From Hydractinia symbiolongicarpus (taxonomy: Eukaryota; Cnidaria; Hydrozoa; Anthoathecata; Hydractiniidae): a stretch of DNA of 64,000 nt. The notes under the pieces were generated by a model. The model saw nothing but the letters and a program-made list of their open reading frames with translations, made no database searches and was not told the origin of the DNA. This document shows positions 48,027 to 60,384 of this stretch, in pieces (positions within the stretch are counted from its first letter, which is position 1; each line of letters opens with the position of its first letter). The stretch covers positions 2,170,001 through 2,234,000 of the forward strand of contig NC_079885.1 of NCBI RefSeq assembly GCF_029227915.1. The letters run 5' to 3'. The position numbers and the translations under genes were made by a program.

Positions 48027-50457
48027 TTAAAAAATCGTTCGGGAAATGAGTTTACACCCTGGGTACTTACTTTGTATACATTCGACTATACGGGCCGAGC
48101 CCGGGATTTACGTGAAATCGCGGGTTTTCGTTTGCCGGCGATTAAACCTCTTTCATTAAGCGTCTCATCAAAAATGAAAACATTTTTGAAAACTAAAAGT
48201 CTCATGCGCTTTAGTGGTGAAAAAATAATTTAAAAAATCGTTCGGGAAATGAGTTTACTCCCTGGGTACTTTCTTTGTAAACTTTTGACTATACGGGCCC
48301 AGTCCGGGATTTACGGGAAATCGCGGGTTTTCGTGTGCCGGCGATTAAACTTCTTTTATTCAACGTCTCATCAAAAATGAAAACATTTTTGAAAACTACA
48401 AGTCTCATGGCCTTTAGTGGTGAAATAATAATTTAAAAAATCGTTCGGGAAATGAGTTTACTCCCTGGGTACATTCTTTGTATATTTTGACTATACGGGC
48501 CGAGTCCGGGTTTACGGGAAATCGCAGGTTTTCGTTTGCCGGCGATTAAACTCCTTTTATTCAGCGTCTCATCAAGAATGAAAACATTTTTGAAAACTAC
48601 AAGTCTCATTCGTTTTAGTGGTAAAAAGATAATTTAAAAAATCGTTTTGGAAATTAGTTTACTCACAGGGTACTTTCTTTGTATACATTCGATTATACGG
48701 GCCAAGCCCGGGATTTACGGGAAATCGCGGGTTTTCGTTTGCCGGCTATTAAACCACATTCATTAAGCGTCTCATTAAAAATGAAATCATTTCTGAAAAC
48801 TACAAGTCTCATGGGCTTTAGTTGTGAAATAATAATTTAAAAAATCGTTCGGGAAATACGTTTACTCCCTGGGTAATTTCTTTGTATACTTTTGACTATA
48901 CGGGCCGAGTCCGGGTTTACGGGAAATCGCAGGTTTTCGTTTGCAGGCGATTAAACTCTTTTTATTCAGCGTCTCATCAAAAATGAAAACATTTTTGAAA
49001 ACTACAAGTCTCATGCGTTTTAGTGGTGTAAAGATAATTTAAAAAATCGTTTTGGAAATGAGTTTACTCACAGGGTACTTTCTTTGTACACATTCGACTA
49101 AACGGGCCACGCCCGGGATTTACGGGAAATCGCGGGTTTTCGTTTGCCGGCGATTAAACCACTTTCACTAAGCGTCTCATCAAAAATTAAAACATTTCTG
49201 AAAACTACAAGTCTCGTGCGTTTTAGTGGTGAAAAAATAATTTAAAAAATCGTTCGGGAAATGAGTTTACTCGCTGGGTACTGTCTTTGTATACTTTTGA
49301 CTATACGGGCCCAGTCCGGGATTTACGGGAAATCGCGGGTTTTCGTGTGCCGGCGATTAAACTTCTTTTATTCAGCGTCCCATCAAAAAAGAAAACATTT
49401 TTGAAAACTACAAGTCTCATGCGTTTTAGTGGTGAAAAGATAATTTAAAAAATCGTTTTGGAAATGAGTTTACTCACAGGGTACTTTCTTTGTATACATT
49501 CGATTATACGGGCCAAGCCCGGGATTTACGGGAAATCGCGGGTTTTCGTTTGCCGGCGATTAAACCTCTTTCATTAAGCGTCTCATCAAAAATGAAAACA
49601 TTTTTGGAAACTACAAGTCTCATTCGTTCTAGTGGTGCAGAAATAATTTGAAAAATCGTTCGGGAAATCAGTTTACTCCCTGGGTACTTTCTTTATATAC
49701 ATTCAACTATACGGGCCAAGCCCGGGATTTACGGGAAATCGCAGGTTTTCGTTTGCCGGCGATTAAACCTCTTTTATTCAGCGTCTCACCAAAAATGAAA
49801 ACACTTTTGAAAACTACAAGTCTCACGCGTTTTAGTGGTGAAAAAAAAATTTAAAAAATCGTTCGGGAAATGAGTTTACACCCTGGGTACTTACTTTGTA
49901 TACATTCGACTATACGGGCCGAGCCCGGGATTTACGTGAAATCGCGGGTTTTCGTTTGCCGGCGATTAAACCTCTTTCATTAAGCGTCTCATCAAAAATG
50001 AAAACATTTTTGAAAACTAAAAGTCTCATGCGTTTTAGTGGTGAAAAAATAATTTAAAAAATCGTTCGGGAAATGAGTTTACTCCCTGGGTACTTTCTTT
50101 GTAAACTTTTGACTATACGGGCCCAGTCCGGGATTTACGGGAAATCGCGGGTTTTCGTGTGCCGGCGATTAAACTTCTTTTATTCAACGTCTCATCAAAA
50201 ATGAAAACATTTCTGAAAACTACAAGTCTCATGGCCTTTAGTGGTGAAATAATAATTTAAAAAATCGTTCGGGAAATGAGTTTACTCCCTGGGTACATTC
50301 TTTGTATATTTTGACTATACGGGCCGAGTCCGGGTTTACGGGAAATCGCAGGTTTTCGTTTGCCGGCGATTAAACTCCTTTTATTCAGCGTCCCATCAAA
50401 AATGAAAACATTTTTGAAAACTACAAGTCTCACGCGTTTTAGTGGTGAGAAAATAAT
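48027..50457 (+). repeat. Twelve monomers L-S-T-X-Y-H3-S-V-D'-L-S-T (2,431 bp)
   Basis: Starts 48027, 48230, 48433, 48634, 48837, 49039, 49242, 49445, 49648, 49851, 50054, 50257. The L-S-T trio at both ends is a direct repeat at a shift of 1,824 bp, sharing GGTACTTACTTTG, TTTGTAAACTTTTG and GGTACATTCTTTG. The V monomer ends in the CATTCGTTCTAG tail that always precedes D'. Confidence 0.8.
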
Positions 50458-52283
50458 TTAAGAAATCGTTCTGGAAATGAGTTTACTCACAGGGTACTTT
50501 CTTTGTATACATTCGACGATACGGGCCAAGCTCGGGATTTACGGGAAATTGCGGGTTTTTGTTTGCCGGCGATTAAACTCCTTTTATTCAGCGTCTCATC
50601 AAAAATGAAAACATTTTTGAAAACTACAAGTCTCATGCGTTTTAGTGGTGAAAAGATAATTTAAAAAATCGTTTTGGAAATGAGTTTACTCACAGGGTAC
50701 TTTCTTTGTATACATTCGACTAAACGGGCCACGCCCGGGATTTACGGGAAATCGCAGGTTTTCGTTTGCCGGAGATTAAACCACTTTCAATAAGCGTCTC
50801 ATCAAAAATTAAAACATTTCTGAAAACTACAAGTCTCATGCGTTTTAGTGGTGAAAAGATAATTTAAAAAATCGTTCGGGAAATGAGTTTACTCCCTGTG
50901 TACTTTCTTTGTATACTTTTGACTATATGGGCCGAGTCCGGGATTTACGGGAAATCGCGCGTTTTCGTTTGCCGGCGATTAAACCTCTTTCATTAAGCGT
51001 CTCATCAAAAATGAAAACATTTTTGGAAACTACAAGTCTCATTCGTTCTAGTGGTGCAGAAATAATTTGAAAAATCGTTCGGGAAATCAGTTTACTCCCT
51101 GGGTACTTTCTTTATATACATTCAACTATACGGGCCAAGCCCGGGATTTACGGGAAATCGCAGGTTTTCGTTTGCCGGCGATTAAACTTCTTTTATTCAG
51201 CGTCTCATCAAGAATGAAAACATTTTTGAAAACTACAAGTCTCATTCGTTTTAGTGGTAAAAAGATAATTTAAAAAATCGTTTTGGAAATTAGTTTACTC
51301 ACAGGGTACTTTCTTTGTATACATTCGATTATACGGGCCAAGCCCGGGATTTACGGGAAATCGCGGGTTTTCGTTTGCCGGCTATTAAACCACATTCATT
51401 AAGCGTCTCATTAAAAATGAAATCATTTCTGAAAACTACAAGTCTCATGGGCTTTAGTTGTGAAATAATAATTTAAAAAATCGTTCGGGAAATACGTTTA
51501 CTCCCTGGGTAATTTCTTAGTATACTTTTGACTATACGGGCCGAGTCCGGGTTTACGGGAAATCGCAGGTTTTCGTTTGCAGGCGATTAAACTCTTTTTA
51601 TTCAGCGTCTCATCAAAAATGAAAACATTTTTGAAAACTACAAGTCTCATGCGTTTTAGTGGTGAAAAGATAATTTAAAAAATCGTTTTGGAAATGAGTT
51701 TACTCACAGGGTACTTTCTTTGTACACATTCGACTAAACAGGCCACGCCCGGGATTTACGGGAAATCGCGGGTTTTCGTTTGCTGGCGATTAAACCACTT
51801 TCACTAAGCGTCTCATCAAAAATTAAAACATTTCTGAAAACTACAAGTCTCGTGCGTTTTAGTGGTGAAAAAATAATTTAAAAAATCGTTCGGGAAATGA
51901 GTTTACTCGCTGGGTACTGTCTTTGTATACTTTTGACTATACGGGCCCAGTCCGGGATTTACGGGAAATCGCGGGTTTTCGTGTGCCGGCGATTAAACTT
52001 CTTTTATTCAGCGTCCCATCAAAAAAGAAAACATTTTTGAAAACTACAAGTCTCATGCGTTTTAGTGGTGAAAAGATAATTTAAAAAATCGTTTTGGAAA
52101 TGAGTTTACTCACAGGGTACTTTCTTTGTATACATTCGATTATACGGGCCAAGCCCGGGATTTACGGGAAATCGCGGGTTTTCGTTTGCCGGCGATTAAA
52201 CCACTTTCACAAAGCGTCTCATCAAAAATAAAAACATTTCTGAAAACTGCAAGTCTCATGCGTTTTAGTGGTGAAAAAGTAAT
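50458..52283 (+). repeat. Nine monomers Q-H-I-D'-X-Y-H3-S-V (1,826 bp)
   Basis: Starts 50458, 50661, 50864, 51067, 51270, 51473, 51675, 51878, 52081. The X-Y-H3-S-V run matches 48634-49647 at a shift of 2,636 bp. Shared variants include GAAATTAGTTTAC, ATGAAATCATTT and TTTGCAGGCG. Confidence 0.82.
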
Positions 52284-53501
52284 TTAAAAAATCGTTCGGG
52301 AAATGAGTTTACTCCCTGGGTACTTTCGTTGTATACTTTTGACTATACGGGCCGAGTCCGGGATTTACGGGAAATCGCGGGTTTTCTTTTGCCGGCAATT
52401 AAACTTCTTTTATTCAGCGTCTCATCAAAAATGAAAACAATTTTGAAATCTACAAGTCTCACGCTTTTTAGTGGTGAAAAAATAATTTAAGAAATCGTTC
52501 TGGAAATGAGTTTACTCACAGGGTACTTTCTTTGTATACATTCGACGATACGGGCCAAGCTCGGGATTTACGGGAAATCGCGGGTTTTCGTTTGCCGGCG
52601 ATTAAACTCCTTTTATTCAGCGTCTCATCAAAAATGAAAACATTTTTGAAAACTACAAGTCTCATGCGTTTTAGTGGTGAAAAGATAATTTAAAAAATCG
52701 TTTTGGAAATGAGTTTACTCACAGGGTACTTTCTTTGTATACATTCGACTAAACGGGCCACGCCCGGGATTTACGGGAAATCGCAGGTTTTCGTTTGCCG
52801 GAGATTAAACCACTTTCACTAAGCGTCTCATCAAAAATTAAAACATTTCTGAAAACTACAAGTCTCATGCGTTTTAGTGGTGAAAAGATAATTTAAAAAA
52901 TCGTTCGGGAAATGAGTTTACTCCCTGGGTACTTTCGTTGTATACTTTTGACTATACGGGCCGAGTCCGGGATTTACGGGAAATCGCGGGTTTTCTTTTG
53001 CCGGCAATTAAACTTCTTTTATTCAGCGTCTCATCAAAAATGAAAACAATTTTGAAATCTACAAGTCTCACGCGTTTTAGTGGTGAAAAAATAATTTAAG
53101 AAATCGTTCTGGAAATGAGTTTACTCACAGGGTACTTTCTTTGTATACATTCGACGATACGGGCCAAGCTCGGGATTTACGGGAAATCGCGGGTTTTCGT
53201 TTGCCGGCGATTAAACTCCTTTTATTCAGCGTCTCATCAAAAATGAAAACATTTTTGAAAACTACAAGTCTCATGCGTTTTAGTGGTGAAAAGATAATTT
53301 AAAAAATCGTTTTGGAAATGAGTTTACTCACAGGGTACTTTCTTTGTATACATTCGACTAAACGGGCCACGCCCGGGATTTACGGGAAATCGCAGGTTTT
53401 CGTTTGCCGGAGATTAAACCACTTTCACTAAGCGTCTCATCAAAAATTAAAACATTTCTGAAAACTACAAGTCTCATGCGTTTTAGTGGTGAAAAGATAA
53501 T
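52284..53501 (+). repeat. Tandem trimer M/D''-Q-H, two copies (609 bp each)
   Basis: Copy 1 is 52284-52892, copy 2 is 52893-53501. The first monomer of each is an M/D'' fusion with CAATTTTGAAATCTAC, a variant limited to this pair. Q has CAAGCTCGGG. Confidence 0.87.
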
Positions 53502-54516
53502 TTAAAAAATCGTTCGGGAAATGAGTTTACTCCCTGTGTACTTTCTTTGTATACTTTTGACTATACGGGCCGAGTCCGGGATTTACGGAAAATCGCGCGT
53601 TTTCGTTTGCCGGCGATTAAACCTCTTTCATTAAGCGTCTCATCAAAAATGAAAACATTTTTGGAAACTACAAGTCTCATTCGTTCTAGTGGTGCAGAAA
53701 TAATTTGAAAAATCGTTCGGGAAATCAGTTTACTCCCTGGGTACTTTCTTTATATACATTCAACTATACGGGCCAAGCCCGGGATTTACGGGAAATCCCA
53801 GGTTTTCGTTTGCCGGCGATTAAACTTCTTTTATTCAGCGTCTCACCGAAATTGAAAACACTTTTGAAAACTACAAGTCTCACGCGTTTTAGTGGTGAAA
53901 AAAAAATTTAAAAAATCGTTCGGGAAATGAGTTTACACCCTGGGTACTTACTTTGTATACATTCGACTATACGGGCCGAGCCCGGGATTTACGTGAAATC
54001 GCGGGTTTTCGTTTGCCGGCGATTAAACCTCTTTCATTAAGCGTCTCATCAAAAATGAAAACATTTTTGAAAACTAAAAGTCTCATGCGTTTTAGTGGTG
54101 AAAAAATAATTTAAAAAATCGTTCGGGAAATGAGTTTACTCCCTGGGTACTTTCTTTGTATACTTTTGACTATACGGGCCCAGTCCAGGATTTACGGGAA
54201 ATCGCGGGTTTTCGTGTGCCGGCGATTAAACTTCTTTTATTCAACGTCTCATCAAAAATGAAAACATTTCTGAAAACTACAAGTCTCATGGCCTTTAGTG
54301 GTGAAATAATAATTTAAAAAATCGTTCGGGAAATGAGTTTACTCCCGGGGTACATTCTTTGTATACATTCGACTATACGGGCCAAGCCCGGGATTTACGT
54401 GAAATCGCGGGTTTTCGTTTGCCGGCGATTAAACCTCTTTCATTAAGCGTCTCATCAAAAATAAAAACATTTTTAAAAACTACAAGTCTCATGCGTTTTA
54501 GTGGTGAAAAGATAAG
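53502..54516 (+). repeat. Pentamer I-D'-L-S-T/U (1,015 bp)
   Basis: Starts 53502, 53705, 53908, 54111, 54314. D' has AAATCCCAGG and CACCGAAATTG. The last monomer is a T/U fusion (CTCCCGGGGTACATTC then TACGTGAAAT and ATAAGTTA). Confidence 0.8.
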
Positions 54517-57500
54517 TTAAAAAATCGTTCGTGAAATGAGTTTACTCCCTGGGTACTTTCTTTGTATACTTTTGACTATACGGGCCTGTCCGGGGTTTAC
54601 GGAAATCGCGGGTTTTCGTGTGCCGGCGATTAAACTTCTTTTATTCATTGTCCCATCAAAAATGAAAACATTTTTGAAAACTACAAGTCTGATGCGTTTT
54701 AGTGGTGAAAAGATAATTTAAAAAATCGTTTTGGAAATGAGTTTACTCACAGGGTACTTTCTTTGTATACATTCGACTATACGGGCCAAGCCCGGGATTT
54801 ACGGGAAATCGCGGGTTTTCGTTTGCCGGCGATTAAACCACTTTCACTAAGAGTCTCATCAAAAATGAAAACATTTCTGAAAACTACAAGTCTCATGCGT
54901 TTTAGTTGTGAAAAGATAATATAAAAATCGTTTTGGAAATGAGTTTACTCACAGAGTACTTTCTTTGTATACATTCGACTATACGGGCCAAGCCCGGGAT
55001 TTACAGGAAATCACGGGTTTTCGTTTCCCGGCTATTAAACCACATTCATTAAGCGTCTCATCAAAAATGAAAACATTTCTGAAAACTATAAGTCTCATGG
55101 GCTTTAGTGGTGAAATAATAATTTAAAAAATCGTTCGGGAAATGAGTTTACTCCTTGGGTACTTTCTTTGTATATTTTGACTATACGGGCCGAGTCCGGG
55201 TTTACGGGAAATCGCAGGTTTTCGTTTGCCGGGGATTAAACTCCTTTTATTCAGCGTCTCATCAAAAATGAAAACATTTTTGAAAACTACAAGTCTCATT
55301 CGTTTTAGTGGTGAAAAGATAATTTGAAAAATCGTTTTGGAAATGAGTTTACTCACAGGGTACTTTCTTTGTATACTTTTGACTATACGGGCCGAGTCCG
55401 GGATTTACGGGAAATCGCGGGTTTTCGTTTCCCGGCGATTAAACTCCTTTTATTCAGCGTCTCATCAAAAATGAAAACATTTTTGAAAACTACAAGTCTC
55501 ATGCGTTTTAGTGGTGAAAAGATAATTTAAAAAATCGTTCTGGAACTGAGTTTACTCACAGGGTACTTTCTTTGTAAACATTCGACTATACGGGCCGAGT
55601 CCGGGATTTACGGGAAATCGCGCGTTTTCGTTTGCCGGCGATTAAACTCCTTTTATTCAGCGTCTCATTAAAAAAGAAAACATTTTTGGAAACTACAAGT
55701 CTCATTCGTTCTAGTGGTGCAGAAATAATTTGAAAAATCGTTCGGGAAATCAGTTTACTCCCTGGGTACTTTCTTTATATACATTCAACTATACGGGCCT
55801 AACCCGGGATTTACGGGAAATCGCGGGTTTTCTTTTGCCGGCAATTAAACTTCTTTTATTCAGCGTCTCATCAAAAATGAAAACACTTTTGAAAACTACA
55901 AGTCTCACGCGTTTTAGTGGTGAAAAAATAATTTAAGAAATCGTTCTGGAAATGAGTTTACTCACAGGGTACTTTCTTTGTATACATTCGACGATACGGG
56001 CCAAGCCCGGGATTTACTGGAAATCGCGGGTTTTCGTTTGCCGGCGATTAAACTCCTTTTATTCAGCGTCTCATCAAAAATGAAAACATTTTTGAAAATT
56101 ACAAGTCTCATGCGTTTTAGTGGTGAAAAGATAATTTAAAAAATTGTTCTGGAAATGAGTTTACTCACAGGTTACTTTCTTTGTATACATTCGACGATAC
56201 GGGCCAAGCCCGGGATTTACTGGAAATCGCGGGTTTTCGTTTGCCGGCGATTAAACTCCTTTTATTCAGCGTCTCATCAAAAATGAAAACATTTTTGAAA
56301 ACTACAAGTCTCATGCGTTTTAGTGGTGAAAAGATAATTTAAAAAATCGTTTTGGAAATGAGTTTACTCACAGGGTACTTTCTTTGTATACATTCGACTA
56401 AACGGGCCACGCCCGGGATTTACGGGAAATCGCGGGTTTTCGTTTGCCGGAGATTAAACCACTTTCACTAAGCGTCTCATCAAAAATTAAAACATTTCTG
56501 AAAACTACAAGTCTCATGCGTTTTAGTGGTGAAAAGATAATTTAAAAAATCGTTCGGGAAATGAGTTTACTCCCTGTGTACTTTCTTTGTATACTTTTGA
56601 CTATACGGGCCGAGTCCGGGATTTACGGGAAATCGCGCGTTTTCGTTTGCCGGCGATTAAACCTCTTTCATTAAGCGTCTCATCAAAAATGAAAACATTT
56701 TTGGAAACTACAAGTCTCATTCGTTCTAGTGGTGCAGAAATAATTTGAAAAATCGTTCGGGAAATCAGTTTACTCCCTGGGTACTTTCTTTATATACATT
56801 CAACTATACGGGCCAAGCCCGGGATTTACGGGAAATCGCAGGTTTTCGTTTGCCGGCGATTAAACTTCTTTTATTCAGCGTCTCACCAAAAATGAAAACA
56901 CTTTTGAAAACTACAAGTCTCACGCGTTTTAGTGGTGAAAAAAAAATTTAAAAAATCGTTCGGGAAATGAATTTACACCCTGGGTACTTTCTTTGTATAC
57001 ATTCGACTATACCAGCCGAGCTCGGGATTTACGTGAAATCGCGGGTTTCCGTTTGCCGGCGATTAAACCTCTTTCATTAAGCGTCTCATCAAAAATAAAA
57101 ACATTTTTAAAAACTACAAGTCTCATGCGTTTTAGTGGTGAAAAAATAAGTTAAAAAATCGTTCGGGAAATGAGTGTACTCCCTGGGTACTTTCTTTGTA
57201 TACTTTTGACTATACGGGCCCAGTCCGGGATTTACGGGAAATCGCGGGTTTTCGTGTGCCGGCAATTAAACTTCTTTTATTCAACGTCTCATCAAAAATG
57301 AAAACATTTCTGAAAACTACAAGTCTCATGGGCTTTAGTGGTGAAATAATAATTTAAAAAATCGTTCGGGAAATGAGTTTACTCCCTGGGTACTTTCTTT
57401 GTATATTTTGACTATACGGGCCGAGTCCGGGTTTACGGGAAATCGCAGGTTTTCGTTTGCCGGCGATTAAACTCCTTTTATTCAGCGTCTCATCAAAAAT

Positions 57501-57640
57501 GAAAACATTTTTGAAAACTACAAATCTCATTCGTTTTAGTGGTGAAAAGACAATTTAAAAAATCGTTTTTGAAATGAGTTTACTCACAGGGTACTTTCTT
57601 TGTATACATTCGACTATACGGGCCAAGCCCGGGATTTACG
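54517..57640 (+). repeat. 3.1-kb segmental repeat, copy 1
   Basis: Starts: R 54517, V 54718, W 54921, T 55123, M-like 55324, J/I 55527, D'' 55730, Q 55933, Q 56136, H 56339, I 56542, D' 56745, L 56948, S 57151, T 57354, U 57555. It matches 60385-63508 at a shift of 5,868 bp. Shared rare states include GTCTTATT-free R with CATTGTCCC, GGAACTGAG, ACAGCCGAGCTCGG-like changes in L (CAGCCGAGCTCGG) and GAAAAGACAATTTA. Similarity on the left extends about 155 bp into the preceding monomer. Confidence 0.82.
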
Positions 57641-58768
57641 TGAAATCGCGGGTTTTCGTTTGCCGGCGATTAAACCTCTTTCATTAAGCGTCTCATCAAA
57701 AATAAAAACATTTTTAAAAACTACAAGTCTCATGCGTTTTAGTGGTGAAAAAATAAGTTAAAAAATCGTTCGGGAAATGAGTTTACTGCCTGGGTACTTT
57801 CGTTGTATACTTTTGACTATACGGGCCTGTCCGGGATTTACGGAAATCGCGGGTTTTCGTGTGCCGGCAATTAAACTTCTTTTATTCGGCGTCCCATCAA
57901 AAATGAAAACATTTTTGAAAACTACAAGTCTCATGCGTTTTAGTGGTGAAAAGATAATTTAAAAAATCGTTTTGGAAATGAGTTTACTCACAGGGTACTT
58001 TCTTTGTATACATTCGACTATACGGGCCAAGCCCGGGATTTACGGGAAATCGCGGGTTTTCGTTTGCCGGCGATTAAACCACTTTCACTAAGAGTCTCAT
58101 CAAAAATGAAAACATTTCTGAAAACTACAAGTCTCATGCGTTTTAGTTGTGAAAAGATAATATAAAAAATCGTTTTGGAAATGAGTTTACTCACAGAGTA
58201 CTTTCTTTGTATACATTCGACTATACGGGCCAAGCCCGGGATTAACAGGAAATCGCGGGTTTTCGTTTGCCGGCTATTAAACCACATTCATTAAGCGTCT
58301 CATCAAAAATGAAAACATTTCTGAAAACTACAAGTCTTATGGGCTTTAGTGGTGAAATAATAATTTAAAAAATCGTTCGGGAAATGAGTTTACTCCTTGG
58401 GTACTTTCTTTGTATATTTTGACTATACGGGCCGAGTCCGGGTTTACGGGAAATCGCAGGTTTTCGTTTGCCGGCGATTAAACTCCTTTTATTCAGCGTC
58501 TCATCAAAAATGAAAACATTTTTGAAAACTACAAGTCTCATTCGTTTTAGTGGAGAAAAGGTAATTTAAAAAATCGTTTTGGAAATGAGTTTACTCACAG
58601 GGTACTTTCTTTGTATACATTCGACTATACGGGCCAAGCCCGGGATTTACGTGAAATCGCGGGTTTTCGTTTGCCGGCGATTAAACCTCTTTCATTAAGC
58701 GTCTCATCAAAAATAAAAACATTTTTAAAAACTACAAGTCTCATGCGTTTTAGTGGTGAAAAAATAAG
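57641..58768 (+). repeat. End of U, then pentamer R-V-W-T-U
   Basis: R 57758, V 57959, W 58162, T 58365, U 58566. The R-V-W-T order also appears at 54517 and 60385, showing that V-W can be present or replaced by S between R and T. Confidence 0.8.
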
Positions 58769-60384
58769 TTAAAAAATCGTTCGGGAAATGAGTTTACTCC
58801 CTGGGTACTTTCTTTGTATACTTTTGACTATACGGGCCTGTCCGGGATTTACGGAAATCGCGGGTTTTCTTGTGCCGGCGATTAAACTTCTTTTATTCAG
58901 CGTCCCATCAAAAATGAAAACATTTTTGAAAACTACAAGTCTCATGCGTTTTAGTGGTGAAAAAATAATTTAAAAAATCGTTCGGGAAATGAGTTTACTC
59001 CCTGGGTACTTTCTTTGTATACTTTTGACTATACGGGCCCAGTCCGGGATTTACGGGAAATGGCGGGTTTTCGTGTGCCGGCGATTAAACTTCTTTTATT
59101 CAACGTCTCATCAAAAATGAAAACATTTCTGAAAACTACAAGTCTTATGGGCTTTAGTGGTGAAATAATAATTTAAAAAATCGTTCGGGAAATGAGTTTA
59201 CTCCCTGGGTACTTTCTTTGTATATTTTGACTATACGGGCCGAGTCCGGGTTTACGGGAAATCGCAGGTTTTCGTTTGCCGGCGATTAAACTCCTTTTAT
59301 TCAGCGTCTCATCAAAAATGAAAACATTTTTGAAAACTACAAGTCTCATTCGTTTTAGTGGAGAAAAGGTAATTTAAAAAATCGTTTTGGAAATGAGTTT
59401 ACTCACAGGGTACTTTCTTTGTATACATTCGACTATACGGGCCAAGCCCGGGATTTACGTGAAATCGCGGGTTTTCGTTTGCCGGCGATTAAACCTCTTT
59501 CATTAAGCGTCTCATCAAAAATAAAAACATTTTTAAAAACTACAAGTCTCATGCGTTTTAGTGGTGAAAAAATAAGTTAAAAAATCGTTCGGGAAATGAG
59601 TTTACTCCCTGGGTACTTTCTTTGTATACTTTTGACTATGCGGGCCTGTCCGGGATTTACGGAAATCGCGGGTTTTCTTGTGCCGGCGATTAAACTTCTT
59701 TTATTCAGCGTCCCATCAAAAATGAAAACATTTTTGAAAACTACAAGTCTCATGCGTTTTAGTGGTGAAAAAATAATTTAAAAAATCGTTCGGGAAATGA
59801 GTTTACTCCCTGGGTACTTTCTTTGTATACTTTTGACTATACGGGCCCAGTCCGGGATTTACGGGAAATGGCGGGTTTTCGTGTGCCGGCGATTAAACTT
59901 CTTTTATTCAACGTCTCATCAAAAATGAAAACATTTCTGAAAACTACAAGTCTCATGGCCTTTAGTGGTGAAATAATAATTTAAAAAATCGTTCGGGAAA
60001 TGAGTTTACTCCCTGGGTACATTCTTTGTATATTTTGACTATACGGGCCGAGTCCGGGTTTACGGGAAATCGCAGGTTTTCGTTTGCCGGCGATTAAACT
60101 CCTTTTATTCAGCGTCTCATCAAGAATGAAAACATTTTTGAAAACTACAAGTCTCATTCGTTTTAGTGGTAAAAAGATAATTTAAAAAATCGTTTTGGAA
60201 ATGAGTTTACTCACAGGGTACTTTCTTTGTATACATTCGACTATACGGGCCAAGCCCGGGATTTACGTGAAATCGCGGGTTTTCGTTTGCCGGCGATTAA
60301 ACCTCTTTCATTAAGCGTCTCATCAAAAATAAAAACATTTTTAAAAACTACAAGTCTCATGCGTTTTAGTGGTGAAAAAATAAG
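58769..60384 (+). repeat. Tandem tetramer HOR R-S-T-U, two copies (808 bp each)
   Basis: Copy 1: R 58769, S 58970, T 59173, U 59374. Copy 2: R 59577, S 59778, T 59981, U 60182. The period is 4 bp short of four full monomers because R and T are each 201 bp. Both S copies have AAATGGCGGG. T differs (copy 2 has CATGGCC leading in and GGTACATTC), so T may have been converted from another array position such as 50257. Confidence 0.87.

Noticed and set aside
58018-58287. Reverse-strand open frames of 71-89 codons
   Set aside because: Antisense reading of the same repeats, recurring wherever the monomer pair recurs. No independent support.
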